Assembly: GCA_032718475.1 (NCBI GenBank)
Contig: JAUCBJ010001002.1
Coordinates: 1 to 64,000, forward strand
From: Nemertoderma westbladi
Taxonomy: Eukaryota; Xenacoelomorpha; Nemertodermatida; Nemertodermatidae
Reading direction: 5' to 3'
Length of the DNA: 64,000 nucleotides
In this document: positions 1 to 10,081 of the stretch, one piece after another
Numbering within the stretch: position 1 is the first letter of the stretch
Layout: the number at the start of each line of letters is the position of its first letter
The notes under the pieces: generated by a model
What the model was told of the DNA's origin: nothing
The model's database searches: none
Seen by the model: the letters and a program-made list of their open reading frames with translations, nothing else
Program-made: the position numbers and the translations under genes

Positions 1-770
1 CGTCACTGCGGTTTATAGGACGTTATGAACACTGGACTTCTGTACATCTCAACTGTCACTCGGCTTGTTGTTCCCTGGTTCTGAGCGATATACCCTCACA
101 TACTGCAGTACTGAAGTAGAACCCAGCTTCCTGACCAACAAGAACGTATCTCGTCATCCCGTTGTAACTAACCTGCTTTTGCAATATACCCTGAGCTATC
201 CCCAGATCATACACCCATGCAGTTATAATCTGACAAAAGGATGCAGTTACAACGTTACGACACACCATCTTAGCTACCGCGTGATGCATTGGAGTTCCGA
301 CATCCCAGTGCCCGTACGAGGCACAGAACAGAATCTCGAAGTTGTACCCATCTTCCAGACTGTCACCTGTCATTGGTTTGGTGTTGCAGGATGGATCTAT
401 TCGCTGTTGTCCACTACATCCGATTTACTAAAGTCATTTTATCAGGGGGATAAATCTCTTTCGTTACATTCGCGAGTAGTTTAGTGGATATGTTTTTGTC
501 AGAGTTTTCCATGGGCAGTGTGCAGAGGGTTTGTGTAGAGTTCCTTAGTGTATAGGGGCCTACGGCATAAACTGACTGACTGAGCAGCGCTGTGCAATGC
601 AATTGCAAATCAGTCTTTTTGTATCGTGGGTGAACGTGGTGGTTTAGTATCCCAGTCTGCCAGTATCCGGCAGTCCGCCAACCAGCCAACGAGACTGTAA
701 CCATAACGAACCTAAAAATATGAATATGCAGGTAGGCGGCCTACCGTAGGCCTATGTCAGTATGTTGTAT
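1..770. other. No recognisable gene
   Basis: Two open frames overlap on opposite strands here (65-484 plus and 56-373 minus). Neither translation shows a domain, signal peptide, repeat or splice context that I recognise, and both could be chance openings. The last 50 bases contain a short GC-rich palindromic stretch next to the LINE fragment that follows. I assign no function. Confidence 0.5.
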
Positions 771-1339
771 GGGGGAACCAATGAGACACCTCCAATGTTA
801 TATAGTGTCTGGTTGGAGATATATGCATTGTACTTGACACAATGAACCCGGCGTAGCATTCTTGTGAATGTGCCATCCAGAGATTTGGTGTCATCAGCAG
901 TTAGAGCCCAGCATGGACTCCCATAGAGGAGTACTGGAACTACTGCTGCTCTAAATAATCGGACCTTAAGTTTCCGATTAATTCCAGGTGACTTCCAAAT
1001 CCTGGAAAGCCTATTCAAGGCTGCCCATGCCTTTCCCTTTACGTATTCGAAGGTCCTCACCTGACTTCCGGATCCATGATCCCAGGTAACAGAAGTCATC
1101 CACATGCTCAAGCATACCATCTTTTGAGCTTATGCTCATCCGATCAGAGACTTGCTGAGGACTTTCAAAGTTAACTGTCAAAATTTTGGTCTTTCTGGAG
1201 TTAATAAAAAGACCAACACTAGAAGCAGCATGTTCTAATGAGCTGAGGAGCCGTTGGGCTCCCTCTAGTGATTCTGAAAGTACTCCTAAGTCATCAGCAA
1301 AGTCTAGATCAGTTAGGTACTTGGCAGGATTTCCTCGAC
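771..1339 (-). pseudogene. RTE-like LINE fragment, reverse transcriptase C-terminal part
   Basis: This minus-strand segment aligns with the open LINE frame at 15624-17288, from just before the FADD catalytic motif (around 1310) to the stretch before the final C-terminal region (771, at the shared bases GGGGGAACCAATG). It encodes the palm end, thumb and the conserved region KVRLFRAAVVPVLLYGSPCW. A one-base insertion near 1041, in the run of A after ATACGT, shifts the frame relative to the intact copy. It is therefore a dead remnant. Both ends are abrupt: the copy lacks the LINE 3' tail and everything upstream of the FADD region. Clade assignment (RTE/Proto2-like) rests on the EN-RT layout of the longer copies and on their short-repeat tails, and is tentative. 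Confidence 0.85.
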
Positions 1340-1867
1340 CTCGTTCTTTCGTAGCTTAGCACAAAGATCTAAAAGTCCCGCATGAAAAATACTGTATGAG
1401 GTTGAAATTCGAAATAATTGGTTGAATAAAGTAGAAACTAGACAAATTTTGTAACTAAAGGGAATAGAACTAAAGTAACTAGTATAAATGCCGGTGTATG
1501 TAGGTTTACGGTATATAGAAGTAATAAGATTAAATGAGTTATCTTGTGTAACTAGTACATCGAGAAAGGGAAGGGATGAGTTTTATTCATATTCGCAAGT
1601 AAAATTAATATTATTTGTGTTTTGAGTTTAAGTAAGCAAGAAACTGGTCTGACTGGAGCCGCTCTCAACTTCCCCCGGTTCTCGATCCAAACAAAATAGT
1701 TACTGTTCATCGTATGTCCTATCCGATCTTGAACGGACCGTCTTAGCGAAGGGTTTACGGTTCTTGATTCCACCGAAGAAGTTAACTCCGCACGATTTCA
1801 TTCCGGCCTTCGAACGTCTCTACCGAAGACTTATGTTCGAACAGAATGTCATGTCCAATGAACGTTT
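1340..1867. other. Unannotated spacer
   Basis: Moderately AT-rich sequence between the LINE fragment and the AT satellite. A 73-residue frame at 1552-1773 on the minus strand has no recognisable feature. I see no gene, repeat or RNA here. Confidence 0.4.
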
Positions 1868-3262
1868 CCGCGCAAATTTTTCAACACTCGATATTTTTAC
1901 TCTCGATATTTTTCAGCACTCGATATTTTTACTCTCGATAATTTTACTCTCGATATTTTTCAAAACTCCCTATTTTTACTCTCGATATTTTTCATCACTC
2001 GATATTTTTATTATCGATATTTTTACTCTCGATATTTTTCAACACTCGATATTTTTCAACACTCGGTATTTTTCGACACTCGATATTTTTACTCTCGATA
2101 TTTTTCAACACTCGATATTTTTACTCTCGATATTTTTCAGCACTCGATATTTTTACTCTCGATATTTTTCAACACTCGATATTTTTTATCACTTGATATT
2201 TTTATTATCGATATTTTTATTATCGATATTTTTACTCTCGATATTTTTCAACTCTCGATATTTTTCAACACTCGGTATTTTTCGACACTCGATATTTTTA
2301 CTCTCGATATTTTTACTCTCGATATTTTAACTCTCGTTATTTTTCAACACTCAATATTTTTACTCTCGATATTTTTACTCTCGTTATTTTTCGACACTCG
2401 ATATTTTTACTCTCGATATTTTTCAACACTCGATATTTTTACTCTCGATATTTTTCAGCACTCCATATTTTTACTCTCGATATTTTTCAACACTCAATAT
2501 TTTTTATCACTCGATATTTTTATTATCGATATTTTTATTATCGATATTTTTACTCTCGATATTTTTCAACTCTCGATATTTTTCAACACTCGGTATTTTT
2601 CGACACTCGATATTTTTACTCTCGATATTTTTACTCTCGATATTTTAACTCTCGTTATTTTTCAACACTCAATATTTTTACTCTCGATATTTTTACTCTC
2701 GTTATTTTTCAACACTCAATATTTTTACTCTCGATATTTTTCAACACTCGATATTTTTACTCTCGATATTTTTACTCTCGATATTTTTCAACACTCGATA
2801 TTTTTACTCTCGATATTTTTCAGCACTCGATATTTTTACTCTCGATATTATTCAACACTCGACATTTTTACTCTCGATATTTTTCAACACTCGATATTTT
2901 TACTCTCGATATTTTTACTCTCGTTATTTTTCAACACTCAATATTTTTACTCTCGATATTTTTCAACACTCGATATTTTTACTCTCGATATTTTTCAGCA
3001 CTCGATATTTTTACTCTCGATATTTTTCAACACTCAATATTTTTACTCTCGATATTTTTCAACACTCTCGATTTTGAACTCTCGATATTATCGTTATTTT
3101 CCAACACTCGATATTTTTACTCTCGATATTTTTACCCTCGATATTTTTACTCTCGATATTTTTTGAACTCTCGATATTATCGTTATTTCTCAACACTCGA
3201 TATTTTTACTCGCGTTATTTTTACTCTCGATATTTTTCATGTCTCGATATTTTTCAATATAA
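1868..3262. repeat. AT-rich tandem satellite, about 15/17-bp alternating unit
   Basis: About 1.4 kb of the motif CTCGATATTTTT, alternately preceded by A/T-rich ACT or CAACA spacers, giving a loose dimer of about 32 bp (15 + 17). Units are degenerate: CGATAT to CGTTAT, CGGTAT and CAATAT changes are frequent. The array makes an artificial open frame of Phe/Ile/Ser/Leu repeats (1764-2330), which I do not regard as a gene. It lies directly downstream, in the sense of transcription, of the splice donor of the transporter exon at 3389-3785. If that gene is alive, the array is in its first coding intron. Confidence 0.9.
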
Positions 3263-3388
3263 CCATTATTTTGTAAAGTGTTGGATATCTTATTTATTTT
3301 AAACACATTTATTGTTGTTAACTTCATGATTTGTTTCTTGTAGAAAGTGCTGGAAACATACTGTCGATTAATTAACTTTCTTACTTAC

Positions 3389-3785
3389 CCAATATAGATT
3401 GAAGGTAAGGGGCAGTTCGTGTTCCACTTGCAGCGAATACAACCATGAAGCCTGTGAGACCATTGAATACACCCACCATGAAAAACTTCCACAGTGAAAA
3501 CTCCCATTCAAAGGATGAGAACATTCGTGGTGAGAAGATTATGATCCCAACAAAAATAACTCCAAGGAAACTGGCAAAAGTTATTGTAACAGAAGATAAA
3601 ATGTAGTAAGTGTCTAATCTCTTCAACTGACAGTTGGTATTACCCATATCACATACTTCGACTGAACTGCTGTCAAGCCATAGTGAAAGTGAAATATTTT
3701 GACCTGTCTGTCCAATAACAGAAGCAAGACCGAACACAATTGGTATCAATAACTTGTATTTCGAATTGGTATTGAATATTGCCAT
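3389..3785 (-). CDS. CRT-like (drug/metabolite transporter superfamily) membrane protein, first coding exon
   Basis: Reading from the ATG at 3785, the exon encodes about 132 residues and ends at 3389, before a strong donor (G then GTAAGTAA), in phase 1. Three hydrophobic segments lie near residues 11-35, 59-84 and 100-119. The stretch around residues 100-132 (WKFFMVGVFNGLTGFMVV followed by GTRTAPYLQSIL) matches the pattern I know from chloroquine-resistance-transporter-like proteins, where a K-F-x-M-G-x-x-(D/N) helix is followed by a T-x-(G/A)-P-x-x-LQ motif. A loop between segments 1 and 2 holds two cysteines (residues 45 and 52). Such proteins sit in endolysosomal-type membranes and export peptides or small molecules in other organisms; that role is inferred by family only. 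No further exon is visible between 1 and 3388, so the rest is outside the window or lost. No acceptor abuts the ATG, so I take it as the true start. It could instead be an orphaned exon. Confidence 0.55.
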
Positions 3786-3895
3786 AATAACAATTAGTTA
3801 AATTAATTAATTTAAGTTACCTGATATTCATATTCATTCAAGTGTTTAATTTATTTTCTAATCTACAGTATAATATAATAACTATTTCCTTCAAG

Positions 3896-4245
3896 ACTTA
3901 TAATCTAGAACTTTATAAGATTACAGTGTGAGAGACTTATAATCTAGAACTTTATAAGATTACAGTGTGAGAGACTTATAATCTAGAACTTTATAAGATT
4001 ACAGTGTGAGAGACTTATAATCTAGAACTTTATAAGATTACAGTGTGAGAGACTTATAATCTAGAACTTTATAAGATTACAGTGCGAGAGACTTATAATC
4101 TAGAACTTTATAAGATTACAGTGTGAGAAACTTATAATCTAGAACTTTATAAGATTACAGTGTGAGAGACTTATAATCTAGAACTTTATAAGATTACAGT
4201 GTGAGAGACTTATAATCTAGAACTTTATAAGATTACAGTGCGAGT
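3896..4245. repeat. 39-bp tandem array, nine copies
   Basis: Nine nearly identical head-to-tail copies of a 39-bp unit that starts ACTTATAATCTAGAAC and ends ATTACAGTGTGAGAG. Differences are single bases (GTGTGAG to GTGCGAG; GAGAG to GAGAA), so the array is young or recently homogenised. It lies about 110 bases upstream of the transporter exon's start codon. Copies touch without spacers, which rules out a CRISPR reading. Confidence 0.97.
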
Positions 4246-5159
4246 CGTTTCTTTATACATGAACTTTAATATTCGAATGTAAAAAAACGAAATTATATAA
4301 TGTGGGGAGACTTTTAATATTATTAAGTGTTAGATTATGAATTGAAATAATTTTATTGGAAAATGGAATATAAAAAGAAGAGTCAATCTACCTTATAGAA
4401 TATAAATGTAAGAAAATTGTAAGAATATTATTCGCCTAGAAACCCTACATATCTCATCATTCAGTGGGGTTTGACATTGCTTGTCTGTGGGTCAGGTCAG
4501 TTTGAAATGCAGATCAGCCTGTTTGCTTGGGTGTTACCCAACCGCAAACCCAGTAGCCTGTCGATCACTCAACTTATTATCTACCCCCACCCAGTATCTC
4601 GGGACATAGTGGAAGGAAGTCATCAGGAGTAATAAACCATAAAAATCCAGGATAATCATAATAAAAATCAATCCACCATCAAATCCGCCTTAAAAAGTTA
4701 TACATTTTATACACCCTTCTCTACCTTTAGAGTTGCGTAATATTTCCATTTACAAATAAATATTTATTAATTAAACTTAAAAGATTTTACCCAAAGCTTC
4801 GTTTTACAATAATTCAAGGTAATTTATGGGTTTCCTCAGGAGGGAATTATGAGCTTCGGTGATGAGTTTCACTTATTTCCTATTTTGATCTGGCATATCA
4901 TCCCTATAGGGGATCAAAATTGAACTTGCTTCATTCCCCATAAGGGATCAAGTCTTATTTTTTACTGGTTACAATGTCTATATGGGACCAGGTCATTTGT
5001 GCACTTGTTTTGCACTTTCAATGTCCATTTCATGTCGTATTTCACCCCGACTTGAAAATAAAATATTCTATAATAAAAAAAAACTAGAGTACACAACAAC
5101 AGCTGGTTTGCACTATTATCTCTTTGTACACTCTTCGATATCTCTAACCCGGGCCATCA
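4246..5159. other. Unannotated spacer
   Basis: AT-rich sequence with no supported gene. Around 4905-4995 there are three loose copies of a motif like CCATAAGGGATCAAG, too degenerate to call a repeat family. No open frame with recognisable content. Confidence 0.4.
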
Positions 5160-5694
5160 TTAGCAAGTCGTAAGACTTGATTGCTGTAATAAGAAAAAAA
5201 GCTACTGACTACTACCTACTGACCTAGAGCAAAAATGGCTCTAACGATTTTGATGAAATTTTGCATGAACCATGATCTTTGGGTAATTGTTGTGAAATCA
5301 CGGTTTAAATTGAAACTCCTCAACTTGTTTTATTTCGAAAAAAAAATAGCCCCATAACACGAGACATACATAACGTAAACACATATACTCAATGATAGAA
5401 ACACCAGCTGGTGTGCTCATGAAAAAGAAATGATAGAGAGGGCCTAGTACTGAATGCTAATATTGAACAGGCCCAAACTGGAGAGAAGTATATTATTTGC
5501 AAAGTTTAGTAAGGTTGTGTTTACTCAGTCACTCTATCCCAGACAGTGAGCAAATATCAACTGTTACCCAGCTGATAGCTCTTCCCAGTGAATCCTATTG
5601 GAATATCTACAAGGTTACTCACCGGCATCAGACGAATAAAAAGCTGGACTGGACTCGTAGGACTACTGTCTCCTACGACGACTTGCTTCATGGG

Positions 5695-5705
5695 CCGCTA
5701 GGCCG
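5695..5705 (+). repeat. Left target-site duplication of foldback-like element A
   Basis: The 11 bases CCGCTAGGCCG recur at 11359-11369 on the other side of the element. The uninterrupted sequence in the related copy near 51486-51497 shows only one copy. The duplication length is 9 to 11 bases, depending on where the element end is drawn. Confidence 0.75.
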
Positions 5706-5710
5706 ATTGG

Positions 5711-5772
5711 GGGACGTTAGTGCCCGCGAGACGTTAGTGCCCGCGAGACGTTAGTGCCCGCGGGCACTAATG
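5711..5772 (+). repeat. Outer left arm of element A
   Basis: Three copies of the CpG-rich 17-bp unit GACGTTAGTGCCCGCGA. They end in a small palindrome (GCCCGCGGGC) where the unit inverts, which is where the LINE inserted. Confidence 0.85.
5756..5772 (+). repeat. Target-site duplication of LINE copy 1 (left)
   Basis: GCCCGCGGGCACTAATG occurs at 5756-5772 and again at 8809-8825, directly flanking the LINE. Because the host array is itself made of these bases, chance contribution is possible. The inverted junction GCCCGCGGGC is, however, found only at these two LINE borders. Confidence 0.7.
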
Positions 5773-6147
5773 GCCAGGTCAGGTCAGATATTCTAGGTCA
5801 TTGATCAATAAAACTTGCCACCTCCATGCAGCATAAAGGAGGTGCCACCTGTAGCTGCATAGACCCTCTTACTAGGGCAAATCTGGTCCTGTAACTAGGA
5901 CCCGCTTCGTTCTGGGATAAGGACGCCCTTGGTCCTGGATTAAGATGGTGATCTACCAATGGCTGGTCAGGAGTAGAGTGTTCTCATGTCCACTCTGAGT
6001 GCACTTCACTGCGACCTGCACATGGCAGCAGGGGTACAGGGCATGACCCAGCAGATGAGCTGACAGCCAATGGTGGGTCATGTGCGCCAGAGTAGATATG
6101 GGTGATGGGCCTCATATCTGACTCCACTGCGACACCCACCCTGTGGA

Positions 6148-6650
6148 ATGGCAAACCAGGGTGTGGTATTTGCCCCGAGAGCTGACTCGGCAAAAAAGCA
6201 CCCCCCAACCCCCACTATGGATTACATTAGTAATGCGGGGGTCCAGCCACTAGAGGCCAGTGGAATGACTGGACACAATCGGTATCACAGGCATCAGTTA
6301 TCTCCTGACCGGCTGCCTGTCTCACCCCCTACTGGAGAGAGAGCGGCAAACAATTATTTGAGTCCCCTTCCTGATGACCTTTCTGGCCCAAACCCTGGGT
6401 CACCAGGAAGGCCAGATTGTGGGGGGGAGAGGGATTCTGGAGTTGGAGGCTACTCTCATGTTCCACCCCGACCAACAAAGCCATTGGTGAATCTGAGGCA
6501 AGTCACTAGACTAGCCTCAGTAAACACCCTAACACTCGGGTCCCCAATGCGACAAGGTGAGCTGACTGCCTTGGCAGATAAGCATTCTCTTAGTGCAGTG
6601 GGTTCAAGAGCACCGAATGCAGACTGGACAGACTGATGAGGTTCTGATTA
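6148..6650 (+). pseudogene. LINE copy 1: N-terminal segment and start of endonuclease
   Basis: The frame encodes a Pro/Arg-rich, presumably disordered N-terminal segment and then the start of the endonuclease (NTLTLGSPMRQGELTALAD). Where other copies read the catalytic I-Q-E-H-R motif, this copy lacks two bases (around 6600) and shifts frame, ending shortly after. The same N-terminal segment occurs at 58344-58750 and, inverted, near 61900-62150. The role of this segment is not recognisable. Confidence 0.7.
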
Positions 6651-6721
6651 AGGACATAGGGGGCGGTTGGCGACTCGCCCTCGCTTCAGCAGATGATAGT
6701 GGCAATGGTGGAATTTGACTA

Positions 6722-7300
6722 TTGATGAATCCAACTGCACATACAGCATTGGACAAAATAGACCAAATCTCTAACCGCATCATTCGTTGCCACTTCTCAT
6801 ATTCTGGAAGACTGGCTAAGAAGTTTCCTAAGGTGGTTCTGATTGTGTGCTACTCTTCAACTAGTGTTGCCCCTGGAGAGGAGGTGGAAAATTTCTACCA
6901 GAATCTACAAGCAGCTACTGATGGAGTGGATCAGCATGCATTCTTAACATTCCTGGGAGACTTTAATGCAAGTCTGCATCAATCACCTACATCGCCCTGG
7001 GTCTATAGCAATAGTGTTAACCGAAATTCTGTCCATCTTCAGGATTTTATCTCTGGAAATGAATTGTTTTTGGCTGGAACCCAGTTTAAGAAGCGAACTG
7101 GAAAGCTATGGACTCATAGTGGACCCAGTGGTCACAAGTCCCAAATAGACCATATCCTGTTTCGTAGTAAATACAGGAGCTCTATACAAGACTGTAATGC
7201 ATTTACACTACGACCCTTCTCCAGTGATCACCGCCTTATTGTGGCCAAGGTAAGACTTACTCGAATACCCTCGAAACAGGAAACGGGCCCCCTGGACTGA
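6722..7300 (+). pseudogene. LINE copy 1: APE-type endonuclease
   Basis: The frame contains the endonuclease core: TFLGDFNASL (Asp/Asn metal-binding motif) near residues 77-86, the SQIDHILF strand, and the terminal SDHRLIV motif (catalytic Asp-His). This enzyme nicks target DNA to prime reverse transcription. An in-frame TGA (near 6717) separates it from the N-terminal part, and a deletion after 7255 fuses it to a downstream linker out of phase. Hence a broken fragment of the single polyprotein. Confidence 0.85.
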
Positions 7301-7485
7301 CAAATAAATTCAGAAGTGCCGAAATGACCTCTACAAGGCGCAGAAAGAGTCCCGACTCAAACAGACTACAGCGGCCAAGAATGCAGTTAAGGCTGCATCT
7401 AGGTCCCTGAACAGGCAGTACTGTTGATACCATCAATGATGCTGACGACAGCAGGCAATCATCCCAGGCATGGAGATCGATCAAC

Positions 7486-8770
7486 TTGCTTGCTTGTCGA
7501 AAAAGCCAACCAACCACCAAGGTTAAGGCTGAATCACCAGCCGATCGCCTCAATGGTTGGAAGGCTCACTTTGAAAAGCTCCTCAATAATGACAGGGTAT
7601 TGCCTGATAACTTTATAGAAGTAAAAGTGTCTGAGTCTGTACTCCCAGATATTCCCATTGGTGATATCTCCTTTGCAGAAGTGAAGGCTGCTGCAAAGAG
7701 CATTAAGACCAATCGTGCCAGTGGAGTAGATGGTGTTCCCCCTGAGGTCTTTAAAATACCTGAGTGTTTAAAGATCATCTATCCCATCATAGTAGACATG
7801 TACCGAACAACAAGAGTCCCACAATAAATGAAAACAAATAAGTTGGTGCCAGTTCCCAAGAAGGGCAACCTAACGCTCTATGGTTCTTTTCGGGGAATCT
7901 CATTGATCTCGATTGCTGCAAAGCTATACAATAGAATTATATTAAATCGCATCAGGGATCCCATTGACTGACTGCTCCGTGGAAATCAGAATGGGTTCCG
8001 TAAAGGTCGTGGGACCATGGAGCCCATTTTGGCACTTAGAAGGATAATTGAAGAGTTATCAAAAAAGAAAGACAGGCATCTGGCTGTTATCTTTGTTGAC
8101 ATCTTCAAGGCCTTTGATTCAGTCTCTCGCTCACGTATGTTCAGCATACTTTCATTATATGGGATTCCTGATGAAATTATTGCAGCAATCAGATCAGTAT
8201 ACGATGGTTCGACAACATTTGTGTCTACTGTTGATGGTGACACAGAACCATTCGACGTGTTATGGGGAGTCCTCCAGGGAGACACACTTGCACCATTCTT
8301 GTTCATAATTGTGGTTGACAATGTTCTACGCATGTCCTTAGATCATCATAATGATGATGGGGTGATGATAACTCCACCTACTGGCTCCAGAAGTCGACGA
8401 AATCCTGCCAAGTACGTAACTGATCTAGACTTTGCTGATGACTTAGGAGTACTCTCAGAATCACTCAGAATCAGAGGGAGCCCAACGGTTCCTCAGCTCA
8501 TTAGAACATGCTGGTTCTAGTGTCTTGACACTAGAACAAAATCGCCTCCGCTTTGCAGGACATTGCTTTCGCCGTGAGGACCAGCCAGTGCATGATCTTG
8601 TACTTCGGCAGCCTCATGGAGTGAATAAGCATGGTGGACAGCTCATGACTTTCTTGAGACGGATCTTAAAGGACACTGGCCTTGAAGATGCGGATGATCT
8701 AGCAAATGTTATGGGTGATAGGGAGTTGTGGCGGTGCAATTTTGTCGATAAGCCAGCACAGCATTCTTAA
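7486..8770 (+). pseudogene. LINE copy 1: reverse transcriptase, broken
   Basis: Contains the fingers (NRASGVDGVPPEVFK), the GFRKGRGT region, motif A (IFVDIFKAFDS), the GVLQGDTLAPF motif B region and motif C (LDFADDLGVLS). In-frame stops occur at 7825 (CAATAA for the CAAGAA of the other copies) and 7968. After 8506 about 450 bases are missing. The C-terminal LRFAGHCFRREDQP region resumes in another frame at 8525 and ends at a normal stop near 8770 (KPAQHS). Confidence 0.85.
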
Positions 8771-8808
8771 AAATGCAGCTGCAATGCAGCATGCCGATCC
8801 TAGTAGTA

Positions 8809-9118
8809 GCCCGCGGGCACTAATGTCTCAGGACATTAGTGCCCGCGAGTCATTAGAGCCCGAGGACCTTGTCTGCAAGTGAGACGTTAGTGCCCGCGAG
8901 TCATTAGTGCCCGAGGACCTTGTCTGCAAGTGAGACGTTAGTGCCCGCGAGTCATTAGTGCCCGAGGACCTTGTCTGCAAGTGAGACGTTTGTGCCCGCG
9001 AGTCATTAGTGCCCGGGAACCATGTCTGCAAGTGAGACGTTAGTGCCCGCGAGTCATTAGTGCCCAAGGACCTTGTCTGCAAGTGAGACGTTAGTGCCCG
9101 CGAGTCATTAGTGCCCGC
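8809..9118 (+). repeat. Inner left arm of element A, 17/51-bp array
   Basis: After the LINE the array resumes with an inverted junction and then about five copies of a 51-bp unit. Each consists of two 17-bp type units (GACGTTAGTGCCCGCGA and a diverged TCATTAGTGCCCGAGGA) and a third segment, CCTTGTCTGCAAGTGA. The period is a multiple of three, so the minus strand shows an artificial repeat frame (8828-9082) that I do not call a gene. Confidence 0.9.
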
Positions 9119-9384
9119 ACTGTATTTGGACGTTAGTATAAGGCAATCCGTTTTTTTCTTACTTATTTACTTACTTATTACATTACTTATTCTTATCTTA
9201 TTCAACCAAAGTCATCGACAACGGCCTCCTCCATTAACATACACTAATTTAATTAATTCACTAATTTAATTAACTAGAAGTACTACTTTACTTTTAATTC
9301 GTTGACAAAATGTCAGACAGTCGACAGAGTATTTTTCTTGAAATCATTAATTCATTATAATATATCAGAGTTAGTGCGTCCTCG
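9119..9384. other. Unique interior of foldback-like element A, left half
   Basis: AT-rich sequence between the left arm and the hAT-like insertion. It contains short TTACTTATTAC-type repeats and no coding potential. Confidence 0.4.
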
Positions 9385-9449
9385 CAGGGGCGCAGCCACG
9401 TTCCCAAAAGTGGGGGGGGGGGACGATAAAATAATTTTAGGTCCTGCAT

Positions 9450-9477
9450 AACCCCCCCCCCCCCCCCCCCCCCCCCT
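9450..9477 (+). repeat. Poly-C tract in hAT-like element
   Basis: An uninterrupted run of about 28 C, preceded by a run of about 11 G near 9411 and mirrored by a run of about 16 C near 10611. Such runs can form G-quadruplex or i-motif structures and are prone to length error in sequencing. Confidence 0.9.
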
Positions 9478-9744
9478 ACAATTTTTTTTTCAAATCTTAA
9501 TGAGATTGCATGAAATTTGAAACATATATAGTTTTACCTCCCTCCTCGTTCCTCCTCACTCGGTAAGTCAGAATTTTCATTTTCGCTTTCATTCTTTAGC
9601 TACAAGCGTTTGAAAAAAGTGTTTAAAAGATAGAAATAAGCGCTATCTAATACTTAATAGACCTAATGAGAAATTAAAAACTCCAAATTCTTCAGATAAA
9701 CAATTACAATAAAATTTCGACCGAAAAGTGAAAACCTGGTATTC

Positions 9745-10081
9745 TTCACATTGGCGTTTCAACCAATTACAACTCAATTATTATTCACATTGGCGTTTCA
9801 ACCAATTAATTACAACTCAATTATTCTTCACATTGGCGTTTCAACCAATTAATTACAACTCAATTATTCTTCACATTGGCGTTTCAACCAATTAATTACA
9901 ACTCAATTATTCTTCACATTGGCGTTTCAACCAATTAATTACAACTCAATTATTCTTCACATTGGCGTTTTAACCAATTACAACTCAATTATTATTCACA
10001 TTGGCGTTTCAACCAATTAATTACAACTCAATTATTCTTCACATTGGCCTTTGAACCAATTACAACTCAATTATTCTTCAA
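9745..10081 (+). repeat. 39/43-bp minisatellite inside the hAT-like element
   Basis: Eight head-to-tail copies beginning TTCACATTGGCGTTTCAACC. Units are 43 bp, or 39 bp when one AATT is missing, so the length variation is a single tetranucleotide step. Copies are otherwise almost identical. Confidence 0.93.

Larger units (their letters stand above)
5773..8808 (+). mobile_element. RTE-like LINE, copy 1 (near full length, internally deleted)
   Basis: Reads in order: a 5' region of about 370 bases, an N-terminal proline-rich segment, an APE-type endonuclease, a reverse transcriptase and the 3' end with three AGT/TAG triplets. The 3' terminus (around 8771-8800) is rich in palindromes (GCAGCTGC, GCATGC) that can form a stem, followed by the TAG repeats. 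RTE-group LINEs typically end in such short tandem repeats. It inserted into the array arm of element A with a 17-base duplication. A deletion of about 450 bases removes the region after the FADD motif, and several frameshifts and stops make it inactive. Confidence 0.85.

Noticed and set aside
56-484. Two overlapping frames on opposite strands near the left edge
   Set aside because: No domain, splice or start context favours either.
1764-2330. A 188-codon frame with Phe-Thr-Leu-Asp-Ile-Phe repeats
   Set aside because: Translation of the AT-rich satellite; no other coding signal.
3896-4245. CRISPR-like array
   Set aside because: The 39-bp units abut without spacers, and the genome is eukaryotic by its introns and LINEs. 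The same applies to the arrays at 9745, 54769 and elsewhere.
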